From Vibrio maritimus (lineage in GTDB: Bacteria; Pseudomonadota; Gammaproteobacteria; Enterobacterales; Vibrionaceae): DNA of 64,000 nt. Each line of letters begins with the position of its first letter. Positions within the stretch are counted from its first letter, which is position 1. Position numbers and translations under genes: made by a program. The notes under the pieces are model-generated. The model saw nothing but the letters and a program-made list of their open reading frames with translations. It had not been told where the DNA came from and ran no database searches. The DNA is taken from NCBI RefSeq assembly GCF_021441885.1, contig NZ_CP090439.1, positions 1,798,001 to 1,862,000 of the forward strand, given 5' to 3'. This document shows, piece by piece, positions 1 through 7,676 of the stretch.

Positions 1-2126
1 AAGCGTTTTATGACTACCGACGCATCTAAGATAGTAATGTCGTCGCCATTGAGTAGAAGTGGATGTATATCGAGCTCATGAATCTCCGGACAGGCAACAA
101 CGACTTGCGATATCTTCACTAAAAATCCAGCGAGTTTCGCAAGGTTTATTGTGTTAGTCGACTGCTGAAATTTGAGCACACCTTTATTGATGGCGTTAAT
201 GATCAGATATCGAGCCAGTGCCATGTTTAGTGGAGGCAATGCTGTCACCGCCTCTTTGGCGATGTTCCAATCCGACCCGCCTTGGCCAATAAAAATAGCA
301 GGGCCGAATGTAGGATCAGCTAGAACCTTTATCCTAATCTCTTGACCGCCTGCGACCTTAGCCATTTGTTGGACGGTCAGGCCTTCGATTCGAGCATCAG
401 GGTAGGAGAGGCGGGTTCGGTCAAGGATAGATTGAGCGGCATTTGCGACTTCCTGAGAGTCTTTCAGGTTTAACATCACGCCATGAATATCAGACTTATG
501 GGCAATATCGGGCGAGCGTAGTTTGACCGCAACAGGATAACCAATCTTATCGGCAAGATGTATTGCTTCCGTTGGCTCGTGAGCGAGCCAAGTGGGTAAC
601 GTCGGCAGATTTAATAGATCAAAAAGTTGTTCACATACGTGAGATTCTAGAGCGGTCGAGCCTGTTGAATCAGGAAGTGCTGAAATATGTCCGGCTAACC
701 AATCGTGCGCCTTATCGAGTTGTTCAGTGGTATAAGAGTCGGTGGTGGTGGGTGTCTCCATCAACTGCCATTGATTTCGGCGGTACTCTACGAGGTGCAT
801 GAACGCTGTAACTGCACTTTCCGGCGTCCGATAGGTAGGGATCCCTTGTTTGGTAAACTGAAGTCTTGCTTCTTTTGCGGTAGCTTCGCCAGACCAGTTA
901 GTGAGGATATTAAAGCGTTTGGACTTAGGGTGTTTTTGGACAGTCTCAATGATCTTTTGAGCAGTACTTGTCGACTCGGCCGTTGCTGAGGGGCTGTGCA
1001 TGATAAGTAACGCATCGATATCTTCGCTATCAAGAATAATCTGAGCCGCCTGACAATACCGATCAGACGTCGCATCACCTCCCAAGTCAATTGGGTTGGT
1101 TTTAGACCACGTTTTTGGGAGAACTGCGTCTAACGCCTCGATCGTATCAGTAGATAGCTGAGCGAGACTTCCGCCTTTATCAGCTAGGGTATCTAGCGCC
1201 ATTAAGGCTGGCCCCATACCATTAGTAATAACCGCTAAGCGCTCACCACGAAGTGGCACCGAATGAGTGAGTGTCTCAACCGCTGCAAACAGCTCATGAG
1301 TATTGTTAACCCTCAACATACCAGCTCTTTGAATCACAGAATCGTAAACAATATCGAAAGAAGAAGCGTTCGATGAGACATTTGGAGTACCCGTTTGATG
1401 ACGCCCAGCTTTGAGTACCAAGATTCGTCGATTTCGAGATGCCGCGCGCGCTGCAGAGAGGAAGCGACGCGCGTCCCTTATAGAGTCAACATAGAGGAGG
1501 ATTGCTTCGGTTTTACTATCCCGAGATAGATAATCAAGTATGTCATCGAAATCGACATCGCTACCGCTGCCAATAGAAATAAATGCTGAAAAACCTATCC
1601 CTTTGTCGTTTGCCCAATCTAGGATCGTTGTGCATACCGCCGACGATTGAGAGATAAATGCAAGTTTTCCTGGTAAGCAATCAACAGGAGAAAAAGAGGC
1701 ATTAAACTTTTGCCACGGAAGAAGAACCCCAAGGCTGTTAGGCCCGACGATTTTCATTCCGGCCTGCTGCGCTATCTGTAGGCACTTTTGCTCGATGGTA
1801 AGTTGTTCATCGTAGGGTACAGACATGTCCGACGCCATAATGATAGCAACCTTTACGCCTGCAATAGCGAGGTCATTAATAATGTCCACATTACGGTCGC
1901 CGCGGGTACACAAAATAGCGATATCTGGGATCAGCGGAAGTTCACTTATGGCGCGGTAGCAAAGTATTCCATTTACCGATTTGTATTTTGGATGTACGGG
2001 TAATATTGTGCCTTGGTAGCCACCCATCAAAAGGTTTTTAATCACCACACTACCTGCACGACTTGGTTTGCTCGACGCGCCAATAACCGAAATTGAAGTA
2101 GGTTTAAAAAGTGTATCCAACGACAT
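1..2126 (-). CDS. patZ: PatZ-like acyl-CoA synthetase (ADP-forming)/GNAT protein, C-terminus cut by window
   Basis: Translation of the minus strand from the ATG at 2126 stays open for 708 codons to the window edge, so the 3' part is missing. An AGGGAGA ribosome site lies just upstream. The order is an NAD-like CoA-binding domain (SVIGASSKPSRAG at about residues 13-25), two succinyl-CoA-ligase-like domains, and from about residue 500 an ATP-grasp domain (VAVKLRSP, HKSDIHGVML near 540). This is the architecture of PatZ/Pka (YfiQ), which acetylates acetyl-CoA synthetase and other proteins; the GNAT acetyltransferase domain would lie outside the window. A stand-alone ADP-forming acetyl-CoA synthetase is the alternative and cannot be excluded without the C-terminus. 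Confidence 0.85.
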   Translation of the reverse strand, partial: MSLDTLFKPTSISVIGASSKPSRAGSVVIKNLLMGGYQGTILPVHPKYKSVNGILCYRAISELPLIPDIAILCTRGDRNVDIINDLAIAGVKVAIIMASDMSVPYDEQLTIEQKCLQIAQQAGMKIVGPNSLGVLLPWQKFNASFSPVDCLPGKLAFISQSSAVCTTILDWANDKGIGFSAFISIGSGSDVDFDDILDYLSRDSKTEAILLYVDSIRDARRFLSAARAASRNRRILVLKAGRHQTGTPNVSSNASSFDIVYDSVIQRAGMLRVNNTHELFAAVETLTHSVPLRGERLAVITNGMGPALMALDTLADKGGSLAQLSTDTIEALDAVLPKTWSKTNPIDLGGDATSDRYCQAAQIILDSEDIDALLIMHSPSATAESTSTAQKIIETVQKHPKSKRFNILTNWSGEATAKEARLQFTKQGIPTYRTPESAVTAFMHLVEYRRNQWQLMETPTTTDSYTTEQLDKAHDWLAGHISALPDSTGSTALESHVCEQLFDLLNLPTLPTWLAHEPTEAIHLADKIGYPVAVKLRSPDIAHKSDIHGVMLNLKDSQEVANAAQSILDRTRLSYPDARIEGLTVQQMAKVAGGQEIRIKVLADPTFGPAIFIGQGGSDWNIAKEAVTALPPLNMALARYLIINAINKGVLKFQQSTNTINLAKLAGFLVKISQVVVACPEIHELDIHPLLLNGDDITILDASVVIKR

Positions 2127-2391
2127 AGATTCTCCCTAAAGCGGATCTTAAAATCGAGCAACAGCCACTGCTTTAGACACATTAAAGCAGCGAGGACATA
2201 TACCACACAATACTAGTCTAGCTTTAAATCGATTAAAGCTAGTCTGCTCTTAAAATTGGAGATAACGTATTGCTGTACCTCAATTATTGTGTAACATGTC
2301 ACAGGTAGATAAGACAGGCACTTTGAATCTCAAATTCCAATCGTTCCTGTCTGATTAAGGATAAGCAACAATGAATTCAGGCAGTGATACA

Positions 2392-3012
2392 ATGAAGAAA
2401 GTAGTGATAGTGAGCTTGGCGGCTATGTTGGCAGCTTGCGCCTCTGGTGATTACACAACAGAAGTGAAGTCGGAAAGTTATCGTGAAGACTATCAACCAG
2501 TAGAAGCGAAAGCTGCAGCTCCCGTTGCTGTTGCGACTACAACGACAGTCGCTGCAGAGAAAAAACCGGTCACTGCCGCTCAAAAAAGCGAACCAAAACA
2601 ACAAGTAGCACCGCAATCAACGGCAGCGAAGGCCAAATCACAGCCGGCTCCAGCTACGGCTCAACAAGCTGAAAGTAGTAAAGTCGTTAAGATTGTACCG
2701 CCATCGAAGAAGCAAGCAGAGCAAGACTACCGTTTTGGATATACCATTCAGGTGGTAGCCGTGGGTAGTCAAGACAAGGTCACACAATTTGCTGACAAAC
2801 TACCTAAAGGTACTCAGCCAGTATGGCAAAACTATAAAGTGGTTAACGGTACAAAATGGTACACCTTGTTGTATGGAGACTTTGCGTCTAAGGTAAAAGC
2901 TAAGCAAGCTATCCAGACGCTACCAAAAGAGTTCCAAGACCTAAAACCGTTTGTTCGTAGTATCGATAAAATCAAGAAATCTGATTATCCAACGTTAAGC
3001 AAACTGAACTAA
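2392..3012 (+). CDS. SPOR-domain lipoprotein
   Basis: The ATG at 2392 gives a lipoprotein signal (MKKVVIVSLAAMLAAC) with lipobox LAAC; an in-frame ATG at 2371 would add seven residues and has a better placed AAGGAT, so the start is uncertain. After the lipidated Cys comes a long Ala/Gln/Lys/Pro-rich linker, probably crossing the periplasm, and then a C-terminal SPOR-like domain (about residues 120-190: YTIQVVAVGSQDKVTQFAD, WYTLLYGDF). SPOR domains bind glycan strands lacking stem peptides, so a role in the cell wall or at the division site is likely. It lies upstream of ddl, separated by its own terminator at 3024-3056. Confidence 0.8.
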   Translation: MKKVVIVSLAAMLAACASGDYTTEVKSESYREDYQPVEAKAAAPVAVATTTTVAAEKKPVTAAQKSEPKQQVAPQSTAAKAKSQPAPATAQQAESSKVVKIVPPSKKQAEQDYRFGYTIQVVAVGSQDKVTQFADKLPKGTQPVWQNYKVVNGTKWYTLLYGDFASKVKAKQAIQTLPKEFQDLKPFVRSIDKIKKSDYPTLSKLN

Positions 3013-3023
3013 GAATTAGTGAC

Positions 3024-3056
3024 AAAACGCCCGGTGCTGAAGCACTGGGCGTTTTT
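3024..3056 (+). terminator. Rho-independent terminator after SPOR gene
   Basis: GC-rich hairpin (CGCCCGGTGCT pairing with AGCACTGGGCG, one G-T pair) followed by TTTTT, 12 bases after the stop codon. Confidence 0.85.
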
Positions 3057-3169
3057 GTATGTAATCTGCCCACCTAATCGAATAAATATCAGTTTTAACA
3101 GATTTTGGACTGAATCTTCCTCTTCAATCGTTTATCATTCGATGAAAGCAATCTAAGGACAAGCTTAAG

Positions 3170-4165
3170 ATGTCAAAACTCAATATTCTTCTTCTGTGTG
3201 GTGGCGGTTCTGCCGAACACGAGGTTTCTCTTGTATCTGCCAACTATCTAGAAAGTCAGCTTAAATTAAACGCTAGATTCAATGTGACTCGAGTTGAGAT
3301 CACGACTGATGGCTGGAAATGCAGTGATGGGAACCTTGTGGTACTAGACCTAAACCAAAAAGCACTGGTTGGTGAGCATCTTAAACTGGACATAGATTAT
3401 GTGGTGCCATGTATTCACGGTTTTCCTGGGGAAACGGGTGATATTCAATCGTTGTTTGAAATGGCGAACATTCCATATCTAGGATGTGGGCCAGAGGCGA
3501 GCAGTAATAGCTTCAACAAAATTACGTCCAAATTATGGTATGACACACTTGGGATTCCAAACACACCTTACCTTTTTCTGACGGATAACGACGATGAGGC
3601 TCATAACGCATCTCATGAAGCGTTTGATAAATGGGGCAAAGTCTTCGTTAAGGCTGCGAAACAGGGCTCATCAGTTGGGTGTTACAGCGTCACTGAGAAA
3701 GCAAAGCTTGATGAATCAATTGATGCAGCGTTTGGATATTCTGACCAAGTTGTTGTAGAGCAGTCGGTTAAACCGCGAGAGCTCGAAGTGGCTGCCTATG
3801 AGTTTGAGGGCAAGCTGGTTATTACGCAGCCAGGAGAAGTAACGGCTCCAGATGGTTCGTTCTATAGCTATGATGAGAAATACAGCGCCGATAGTCACTC
3901 CACGACGACGGTTGAGGCCACTAACTTGACGCAAACCCAGCGTGATTTAATTCAGGACTCCGCAAGAAAAGTGTTTACGCAAATGAAGTTACGACACTTA
4001 TCACGTATCGACTTTTTCCTGACGGATGACGACAAAATCTATCTAAACGAAGTGAATACCTTTCCAGGAATGACGCCTATCTCAATGTTTCCGAAAATGG
4101 TTGAACATTCAGGTGTACCATTCTCCGACTTTTTAAGTGACTGTATCGAATCAGTTTTTCGCTAA
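3170..4165 (+). CDS. ddl: D-alanine--D-alanine ligase
   Basis: A 331-residue cytoplasmic ATP-grasp enzyme that joins two D-Ala for peptidoglycan precursor synthesis. It has the N-terminal GGGSAEHEVSL motif, the central lid and loop (KAAKQGSSVG) and the C-terminal Mg-binding segment (RIDFFL, then YLNEVNTFPGMTPISMFP), where D, E and N are the metal ligands. The length fits DdlA/DdlB proteins. AAGGAC lies about 8 bases before the ATG. It ends tail-to-tail with the recombinase gene, overlapping its stop by 3 bases. From memory, V. cholerae chromosome II has ddl next to a DUF3319 gene and yciH, as here. Confidence 0.95.
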   Translation: MSKLNILLLCGGGSAEHEVSLVSANYLESQLKLNARFNVTRVEITTDGWKCSDGNLVVLDLNQKALVGEHLKLDIDYVVPCIHGFPGETGDIQSLFEMANIPYLGCGPEASSNSFNKITSKLWYDTLGIPNTPYLFLTDNDDEAHNASHEAFDKWGKVFVKAAKQGSSVGCYSVTEKAKLDESIDAAFGYSDQVVVEQSVKPRELEVAAYEFEGKLVITQPGEVTAPDGSFYSYDEKYSADSHSTTTVEATNLTQTQRDLIQDSARKVFTQMKLRHLSRIDFFLTDDDKIYLNEVNTFPGMTPISMFPKMVEHSGVPFSDFLSDCIESVFR

Positions 4166-5118
4166 TCGTAGTTTTTCTTAGTTTTAAAAATCGCTTTTTG
4201 CTGTTCTGACAACGACGTTTTGCCACTGTACTGCAGTGGCATTGCAGGACTTTGCCAACGTCCAAACTCCTGTATCTCGCGTATTTTCATTCCCTCACGG
4301 GTCTTTTCTTGAACCGCTCCGACACGCCCTGATTGAGAAGAGAAACCTAACGAGTCGTCTAGACCTAATATTTGACTTGCTCTTTGTAAGACACGATGGA
4401 TAGACGAATCATCAAGTTGAGTTTCTCCGACGTTGCCATGTCGATCGATAGCACGGAACAAATAAGAGTAGGGAACATGTACCAGCCAACCCCTTAAGCT
4501 TGCGCTTGCTTCGGCTGATAATGGATAACATCTTTCGTCTATAGTTACGGCGTAACGCTCATCATCTTCTAAAATATCCTCTACTTTCATAGCTTTGAGC
4601 TCACGGCGCTTCAATGCGCACTCATAAAGCAAATAATACATAGCGAGATCTCGCGCGTCCTTTTTTAGGTCACTACCGGCTAATTTAGTATGAATTTGCG
4701 CTAAGTGAGCGGAGGTAAATGGTATTGTCTGCTTTACCTGTGATTCTCCTGAAAGCTTAAGTTTACTCATAACAAGACTTACTTCACGTGCTTGAGTAGG
4801 GTCTTTATAACCTAGAATGTAATGTACAACGGATATAGTGACCGCGTAACGTCTAATACTGCTAAATTTCCTCTTTGAACTCACGTGTTCGATGAACTCT
4901 AGAACAGAGAGCGAAGTTGCAGGTAAAGAGGGACGCGAGCGTTCTAAACAGAAATCGTTAAAGACACGCCAGTCTTTTGCCATTGCCAGATTTGTACTAC
5001 GTGAATATCGGTGAGCAGTCAGTTCATTAAACTCATCTGGGGTTATTCCTGAACTAAGTAAGTGTTTAAATCTGTTAGCTTTGTCAGATTCTGTAATCCG
5101 GGGTATGTCTTTTTTCAT
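4162..5118 (-). CDS. Tyrosine recombinase-like protein with His-to-Gln change
   Basis: A 318-residue protein with a SAM-like N-terminal core-binding domain (about residues 30-125) and a C-terminal catalytic domain. Visible catalytic elements are Arg171 (CALKRREL), Arg265 in a QSGR box that is normally HSxR (His replaced by Gln262), Trp288 in GRWQS at the third His/Trp position, and nucleophile Tyr297 (LQYSG). The related HSxRVGAAQ/GRWKSPxMPxRY pattern occurs in many integrases. No mobile element boundaries are visible, and it lies 1 kb from the dif-like site, so it could be a domesticated recombinase. Activity is uncertain because of the His change. Confidence 0.8.
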   Translation of the reverse strand: MKKDIPRITESDKANRFKHLLSSGITPDEFNELTAHRYSRSTNLAMAKDWRVFNDFCLERSRPSLPATSLSVLEFIEHVSSKRKFSSIRRYAVTISVVHYILGYKDPTQAREVSLVMSKLKLSGESQVKQTIPFTSAHLAQIHTKLAGSDLKKDARDLAMYYLLYECALKRRELKAMKVEDILEDDERYAVTIDERCYPLSAEASASLRGWLVHVPYSYLFRAIDRHGNVGETQLDDSSIHRVLQRASQILGLDDSLGFSSQSGRVGAVQEKTREGMKIREIQEFGRWQSPAMPLQYSGKTSLSEQQKAIFKTKKNYD

Positions 5119-5165
5119 ACTAATGCACTATAACTTAATTGATTGCCATACAATAACTGATAACA

Positions 5166-5178
5166 TGTCCGACGGACA
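5166..5178. promoter_or_regulatory. Palindrome in the divergent promoter region
   Basis: TGTCCGACGGACA is a perfect 6-1-6 inverted repeat. It sits in the 93-bp gap between the recombinase gene and the divergent DUF3319 gene, where an operator would be expected. The binding protein is unknown. Confidence 0.45.
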
Positions 5179-5211
5179 GTGTTACAACAACGATATAAGA
5201 GACAAGTCTTT

Positions 5212-5577
5212 ATGGCTCTAGCGAGTTATCGAGGGTTTACCCTTAAATCTATAGGCTCTTCCAATCAAGTTTGGAAGGTCACCATAAAAAACCGTGAACT
5301 GCAGGGCACGCTGGCAGCCGTTAAAAAGAGTGTAGATTGGTGGTGCGATACTGCTTCAATTATCGATCCTTCTACATTAGCAGCGAGTTCGGAAAGAGCG
5401 CCGTCGAAAGGTGCGCAAGAAAACTTCCATGGCTTCACTATTAAGAACGATACCGGTGAAAACAACGCGTGGTATTGCATGTTTAATGGTAAACTTATCA
5501 AAGGTGGTAAGCTTGCTATTCAGCGACATATCGAAGCTTACCTAGTCGCAAAGAAAAAAGCAGAACAAGCAAAGTAA
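5212..5577 (+). CDS. DUF3319 family protein
   Basis: A 121-residue soluble protein if started at the ATG at 5212 (MALASYRGF); a GTG at 5179 would add 11 residues and overlap the palindrome. Two similar segments are visible: YRGFTLKSIGSSNQVWKV near the N-terminus and FHGFTIKNDTGENNAWYCMF around residue 75, followed by an amphipathic helix (IQRHIEAYLVAKKKAEQ). This matches my recollection of the Vibrionaceae DUF3319 family, whose function is unknown. It ends 4 bases before yciH, so both are probably co-transcribed. Confidence 0.75.
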   Translation: MALASYRGFTLKSIGSSNQVWKVTIKNRELQGTLAAVKKSVDWWCDTASIIDPSTLAASSERAPSKGAQENFHGFTIKNDTGENNAWYCMFNGKLIKGGKLAIQRHIEAYLVAKKKAEQAK

Positions 5578-5581
5578 TACT

Positions 5582-5893
5582 ATGACTCTCGTATATTCAA
5601 CGGAAACAGGCCGCATTAAAGAAGAAAAGCAGAAACCAGAACGCCCAAAAGGCGATGGTATTGTGCGAATCCAAAAGCAAACTAAGGGCCGCAAAGGCAA
5701 AGGCGTTTCAATTATCACAGGTTTAGATCTTGATGACGCACCTTTAAAGCTTTTAGCTGCAGAGCTTAAGAAAGTTTGTGGTTGCGGTGGTTCTGTTAAA
5801 GATGGAACGATCGAGATTCAAGGCGACGCAAGAGATAAAATCAAAGCTGCGTTAGAAAAGAAAGGCTATACAGTCAAACTCGCTGGCGGCTAA
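5582..5893 (+). CDS. yciH: SUI1/eIF1-family translation factor YciH
   Basis: A 103-residue protein with a Lys-rich N-terminal tail and a SUI1 fold (VRIQKQTKGRKGKGVSII, LKKVCGCGGSVKDGTIEIQG, GDARDKI). YciH resembles eukaryotic eIF1 and is reported to reduce translation initiation under stress. It is the second gene of a pair with DUF3319 and is followed by two hairpins and then the dif-like site. Confidence 0.93.
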   Translation: MTLVYSTETGRIKEEKQKPERPKGDGIVRIQKQTKGRKGKGVSIITGLDLDDAPLKLLAAELKKVCGCGGSVKDGTIEIQGDARDKIKAALEKKGYTVKLAGG

Positions 5894-5914
5894 CGTAACT
5901 AAGACTCGAACAAA

Positions 5915-5945
5915 CAATGCCAACACAATGAATGTGTTGGCATTG
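5915..5945 (+). terminator. 13-bp perfect hairpin after yciH
   Basis: CAATGCCAACACA (5915-5927) pairs with 5933-5945 around a 5-base loop. It is 22 bases after the yciH stop, but no T tract follows, so Rho-independent termination would be weak. Confidence 0.6.
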
Positions 5946-5955
5946 TCGTATCTAG

Positions 5956-5995
5956 AACCACATTATCTAAATCGATAGATTAAGATAATGTGGTT
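5956..5995. repeat. Second 13-bp perfect inverted repeat
   Basis: AACCACATTATCT (5956-5968) pairs with 5983-5995 across a 14-base loop, only 10 bases after the first hairpin. It may be a second terminator or a protein site beside dif. Confidence 0.5.
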
Positions 5996-6095
5996 ATTAG
6001 GTATTTTATGGTAAATCAGCGTTATCGTTAAATAGTGTGTCCGGAGAGCAGAAGGTTAGCGTATGGGACAAAGATATTAAGGAGATTAAGCCTAC

Positions 6096-6123
6096 ATTTA
6101 ACATAATATACATAATGCGAAGT
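6096..6123 (-). other. dif: dif-like XerC/XerD site
   Basis: Read on the plus strand: ATTTAACATAA (XerD arm, 6096-6106), TATACA (6-bp centre, 6107-6112), TAATGCGAAGT (XerC arm, 6113-6123). The XerD arm is identical to the reverse complement of the E. coli and Vibrio dif arm as I remember them (TTATGTTAAAT). The centre equals that of E. coli dif. The XerC arm matches TAATGCGCACT of V. cholerae dif1 at 9 of 11 positions. It would be the substrate for chromosome dimer resolution by XerCD-FtsK. Orientation is given by the conventional XerC-to-XerD reading on the minus strand. Confidence 0.82.
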
Positions 6124-6128
6124 TGGAG

Positions 6129-7671
6129 TGTAAGCGCAAAGTTGTAATGTCACTATTTACCAAAGTTAAAATGTCTCTTTAGCTCGTGGTCACTAAGCTT
6201 TACTTACAACCAGCTAAGGATGCGTTTAAGATGCTAGTGACTATGAATGATTCTGATATCAATCGTTTTAAAGTAATCCAAGATGTTTGCGATCGTAGGA
6301 TCCGACGAGTCGACGCGGCAGACATCCTTGATTTGAGTGTTCGCCAAGTTCAGAGGCTTATGAATCGCCTGAGGGAATTCGGTGCTGTAGGATTGACTCA
6401 CCAAGCTCGAGGTAAGCCAAGTAATAACCGCTATCCTAGTGACTACCGAGACACAGTTTTAAAACTGATTCGTGATCACTATTCTGATTTTTCTCCAACG
6501 CTTGCTAGAGAAAAACTATTGGAGTTACATAGCCTTCCAGTATCTAACGAGACCTTACGAAGTTGGATGATTGCAGATGGTTTATGGACGCCACATTCGC
6601 AACGCAAGCCTAAAGTTTACCAACCTCGCTACCGACGTGATTGTTTGGGCGAGCTCGTTCAAATTGATGGCTCTCACCATGATTGGTTTGAAGGACGCGC
6701 TGACAAATGTTGTTTACTGGTCTTTATCGATGATGCGACTGGCCGCCTGATGAATTTAAGGTTCAGCGAAACCGAATCGGCCTTTGATTACATGCTAACA
6801 ACGAGAGAATATCTTAATGAACACGGCAAACCCGTAGCGTTCTACAGCGATAAGCATTCGATTTTTCGGGTGAATCAGGAAAAGCAAAAACAAGTCGGTC
6901 AAACTCAATATGCCCGTGTATTAAAAGAGTTAGGTATTGAACTGATATGTGCGAACAGCTCTCAAGCTAAAGGTCGTGTGGAGCGAGTAAACTTGACGCT
7001 ACAAGACCGACTCGTCAAAGAGATGCGCTTACAAGGAATTAACACCATCGAAGAAGCGAATGCTTGGCTTCCCTACTTCATTGCCGATTTCAATCGACGC
7101 TTTGCTAAGCCGGCAATGTATCCGAAAAACATGCATCGAAAAGTGCGTGAAACCACACAGGAACTCGACGATATTTTCAGTTGGCAAGAAATACGTAAAC
7201 TCTCTAAATCGTTGACATTTCAATATGACAAAGTGGTTTATCTTATTGAGCCAAATGAAGAAAATACTCGCTTAGTTCACGAGCATGTCAAAGTCTTAGA
7301 CTATCCCAACGGAGACATTGCGATTGTGTATGGCCACAGAAAGTTGGAATTCAAAATTTTCGATAAGCTTGAGCATGTTCAACAAACCCAAATTGTCGAC
7401 AACAAGCGATTAGGTCAAGTACTAAAGTTTGCTCAACAGCAGCAAGAAGAATTCGAGCGACAACAGAAACGCACACGGAGCAAAAAAGCCCCTAAACGCA
7501 GAGCTCAACAAAGAGCGCTTCAGGAACAACTAAGGGCTATAAACCCAGTTCTCATCACACCAGAAACCTTCAAAGCATCTAAGAGTAAAACCTAACTCAC
7601 CTACTCTATTTAGCTCATAAAGAGACATTTCTACCTGGGAGAAAAGAGGACATTTTAAAATGGGATTGACA
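6129..7671 (+). mobile_element. IS1202-type (ISNCY) insertion sequence, copy 1
   Basis: 1543 bp. The left end (6129-6151) starts TGTAAGCGC and ends GTAATGTC; the right end (7649-7671) ends GATTGACA. Their 23-bp tips match imperfectly (about 14 of 23) as inverted repeats, and more internal AAAATGTCTCTTT-like blocks (6169-6180 and, inverted, 7619-7630) also match. TGGAG occurs at 6124-6128 and 7672-7676, consistent with a 5-bp target duplication. One transposase gene fills the element. Confidence 0.8.
6186..7595 (+). CDS. IS1202-type DDE transposase, copy 1
   Basis: 469 residues. The N-terminus holds helix-turn-helix modules (about residues 25-130: AADILDLSVRQVQRLMNRL). The rve-like catalytic core shows Asp161 (QIDGSHHDWF), Asp222 (FYSDKHSIF) and Glu266 (KGRVERVNL), a DDE triad. 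The C-terminus is Lys/Arg/Gln-rich. The pattern is that of ISNCY/IS1202 family transposases. A GTG start at 6186 is assumed; an ATG at 6231 (MLVTMNDSD) is an equally plausible start. Confidence 0.88.
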   Translation: MVTKLYLQPAKDAFKMLVTMNDSDINRFKVIQDVCDRRIRRVDAADILDLSVRQVQRLMNRLREFGAVGLTHQARGKPSNNRYPSDYRDTVLKLIRDHYSDFSPTLAREKLLELHSLPVSNETLRSWMIADGLWTPHSQRKPKVYQPRYRRDCLGELVQIDGSHHDWFEGRADKCCLLVFIDDATGRLMNLRFSETESAFDYMLTTREYLNEHGKPVAFYSDKHSIFRVNQEKQKQVGQTQYARVLKELGIELICANSSQAKGRVERVNLTLQDRLVKEMRLQGINTIEEANAWLPYFIADFNRRFAKPAMYPKNMHRKVRETTQELDDIFSWQEIRKLSKSLTFQYDKVVYLIEPNEENTRLVHEHVKVLDYPNGDIAIVYGHRKLEFKIFDKLEHVQQTQIVDNKRLGQVLKFAQQQQEEFERQQKRTRSKKAPKRRAQQRALQEQLRAINPVLITPETFKASKSKT

Positions 7672-7676
7672 TGGAG
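7672..7676. repeat. TGGAG between the two IS copies
   Basis: The same 5 bases flank the pair at 6124-6128 and 9220-9224. Three copies around two elements fit two insertions into one target with 5-bp duplications, or homologous duplication through the repeat. Confidence 0.7.

Noticed and set aside
788..1090. Separate short gene inside the first 2 kb
   Set aside because: It lies in a different frame from the continuous PatZ-like reading frame that covers the whole region.
4836..4851. Possible matS variant GTGACCGCGTAAC
   Set aside because: It deviates at two positions.
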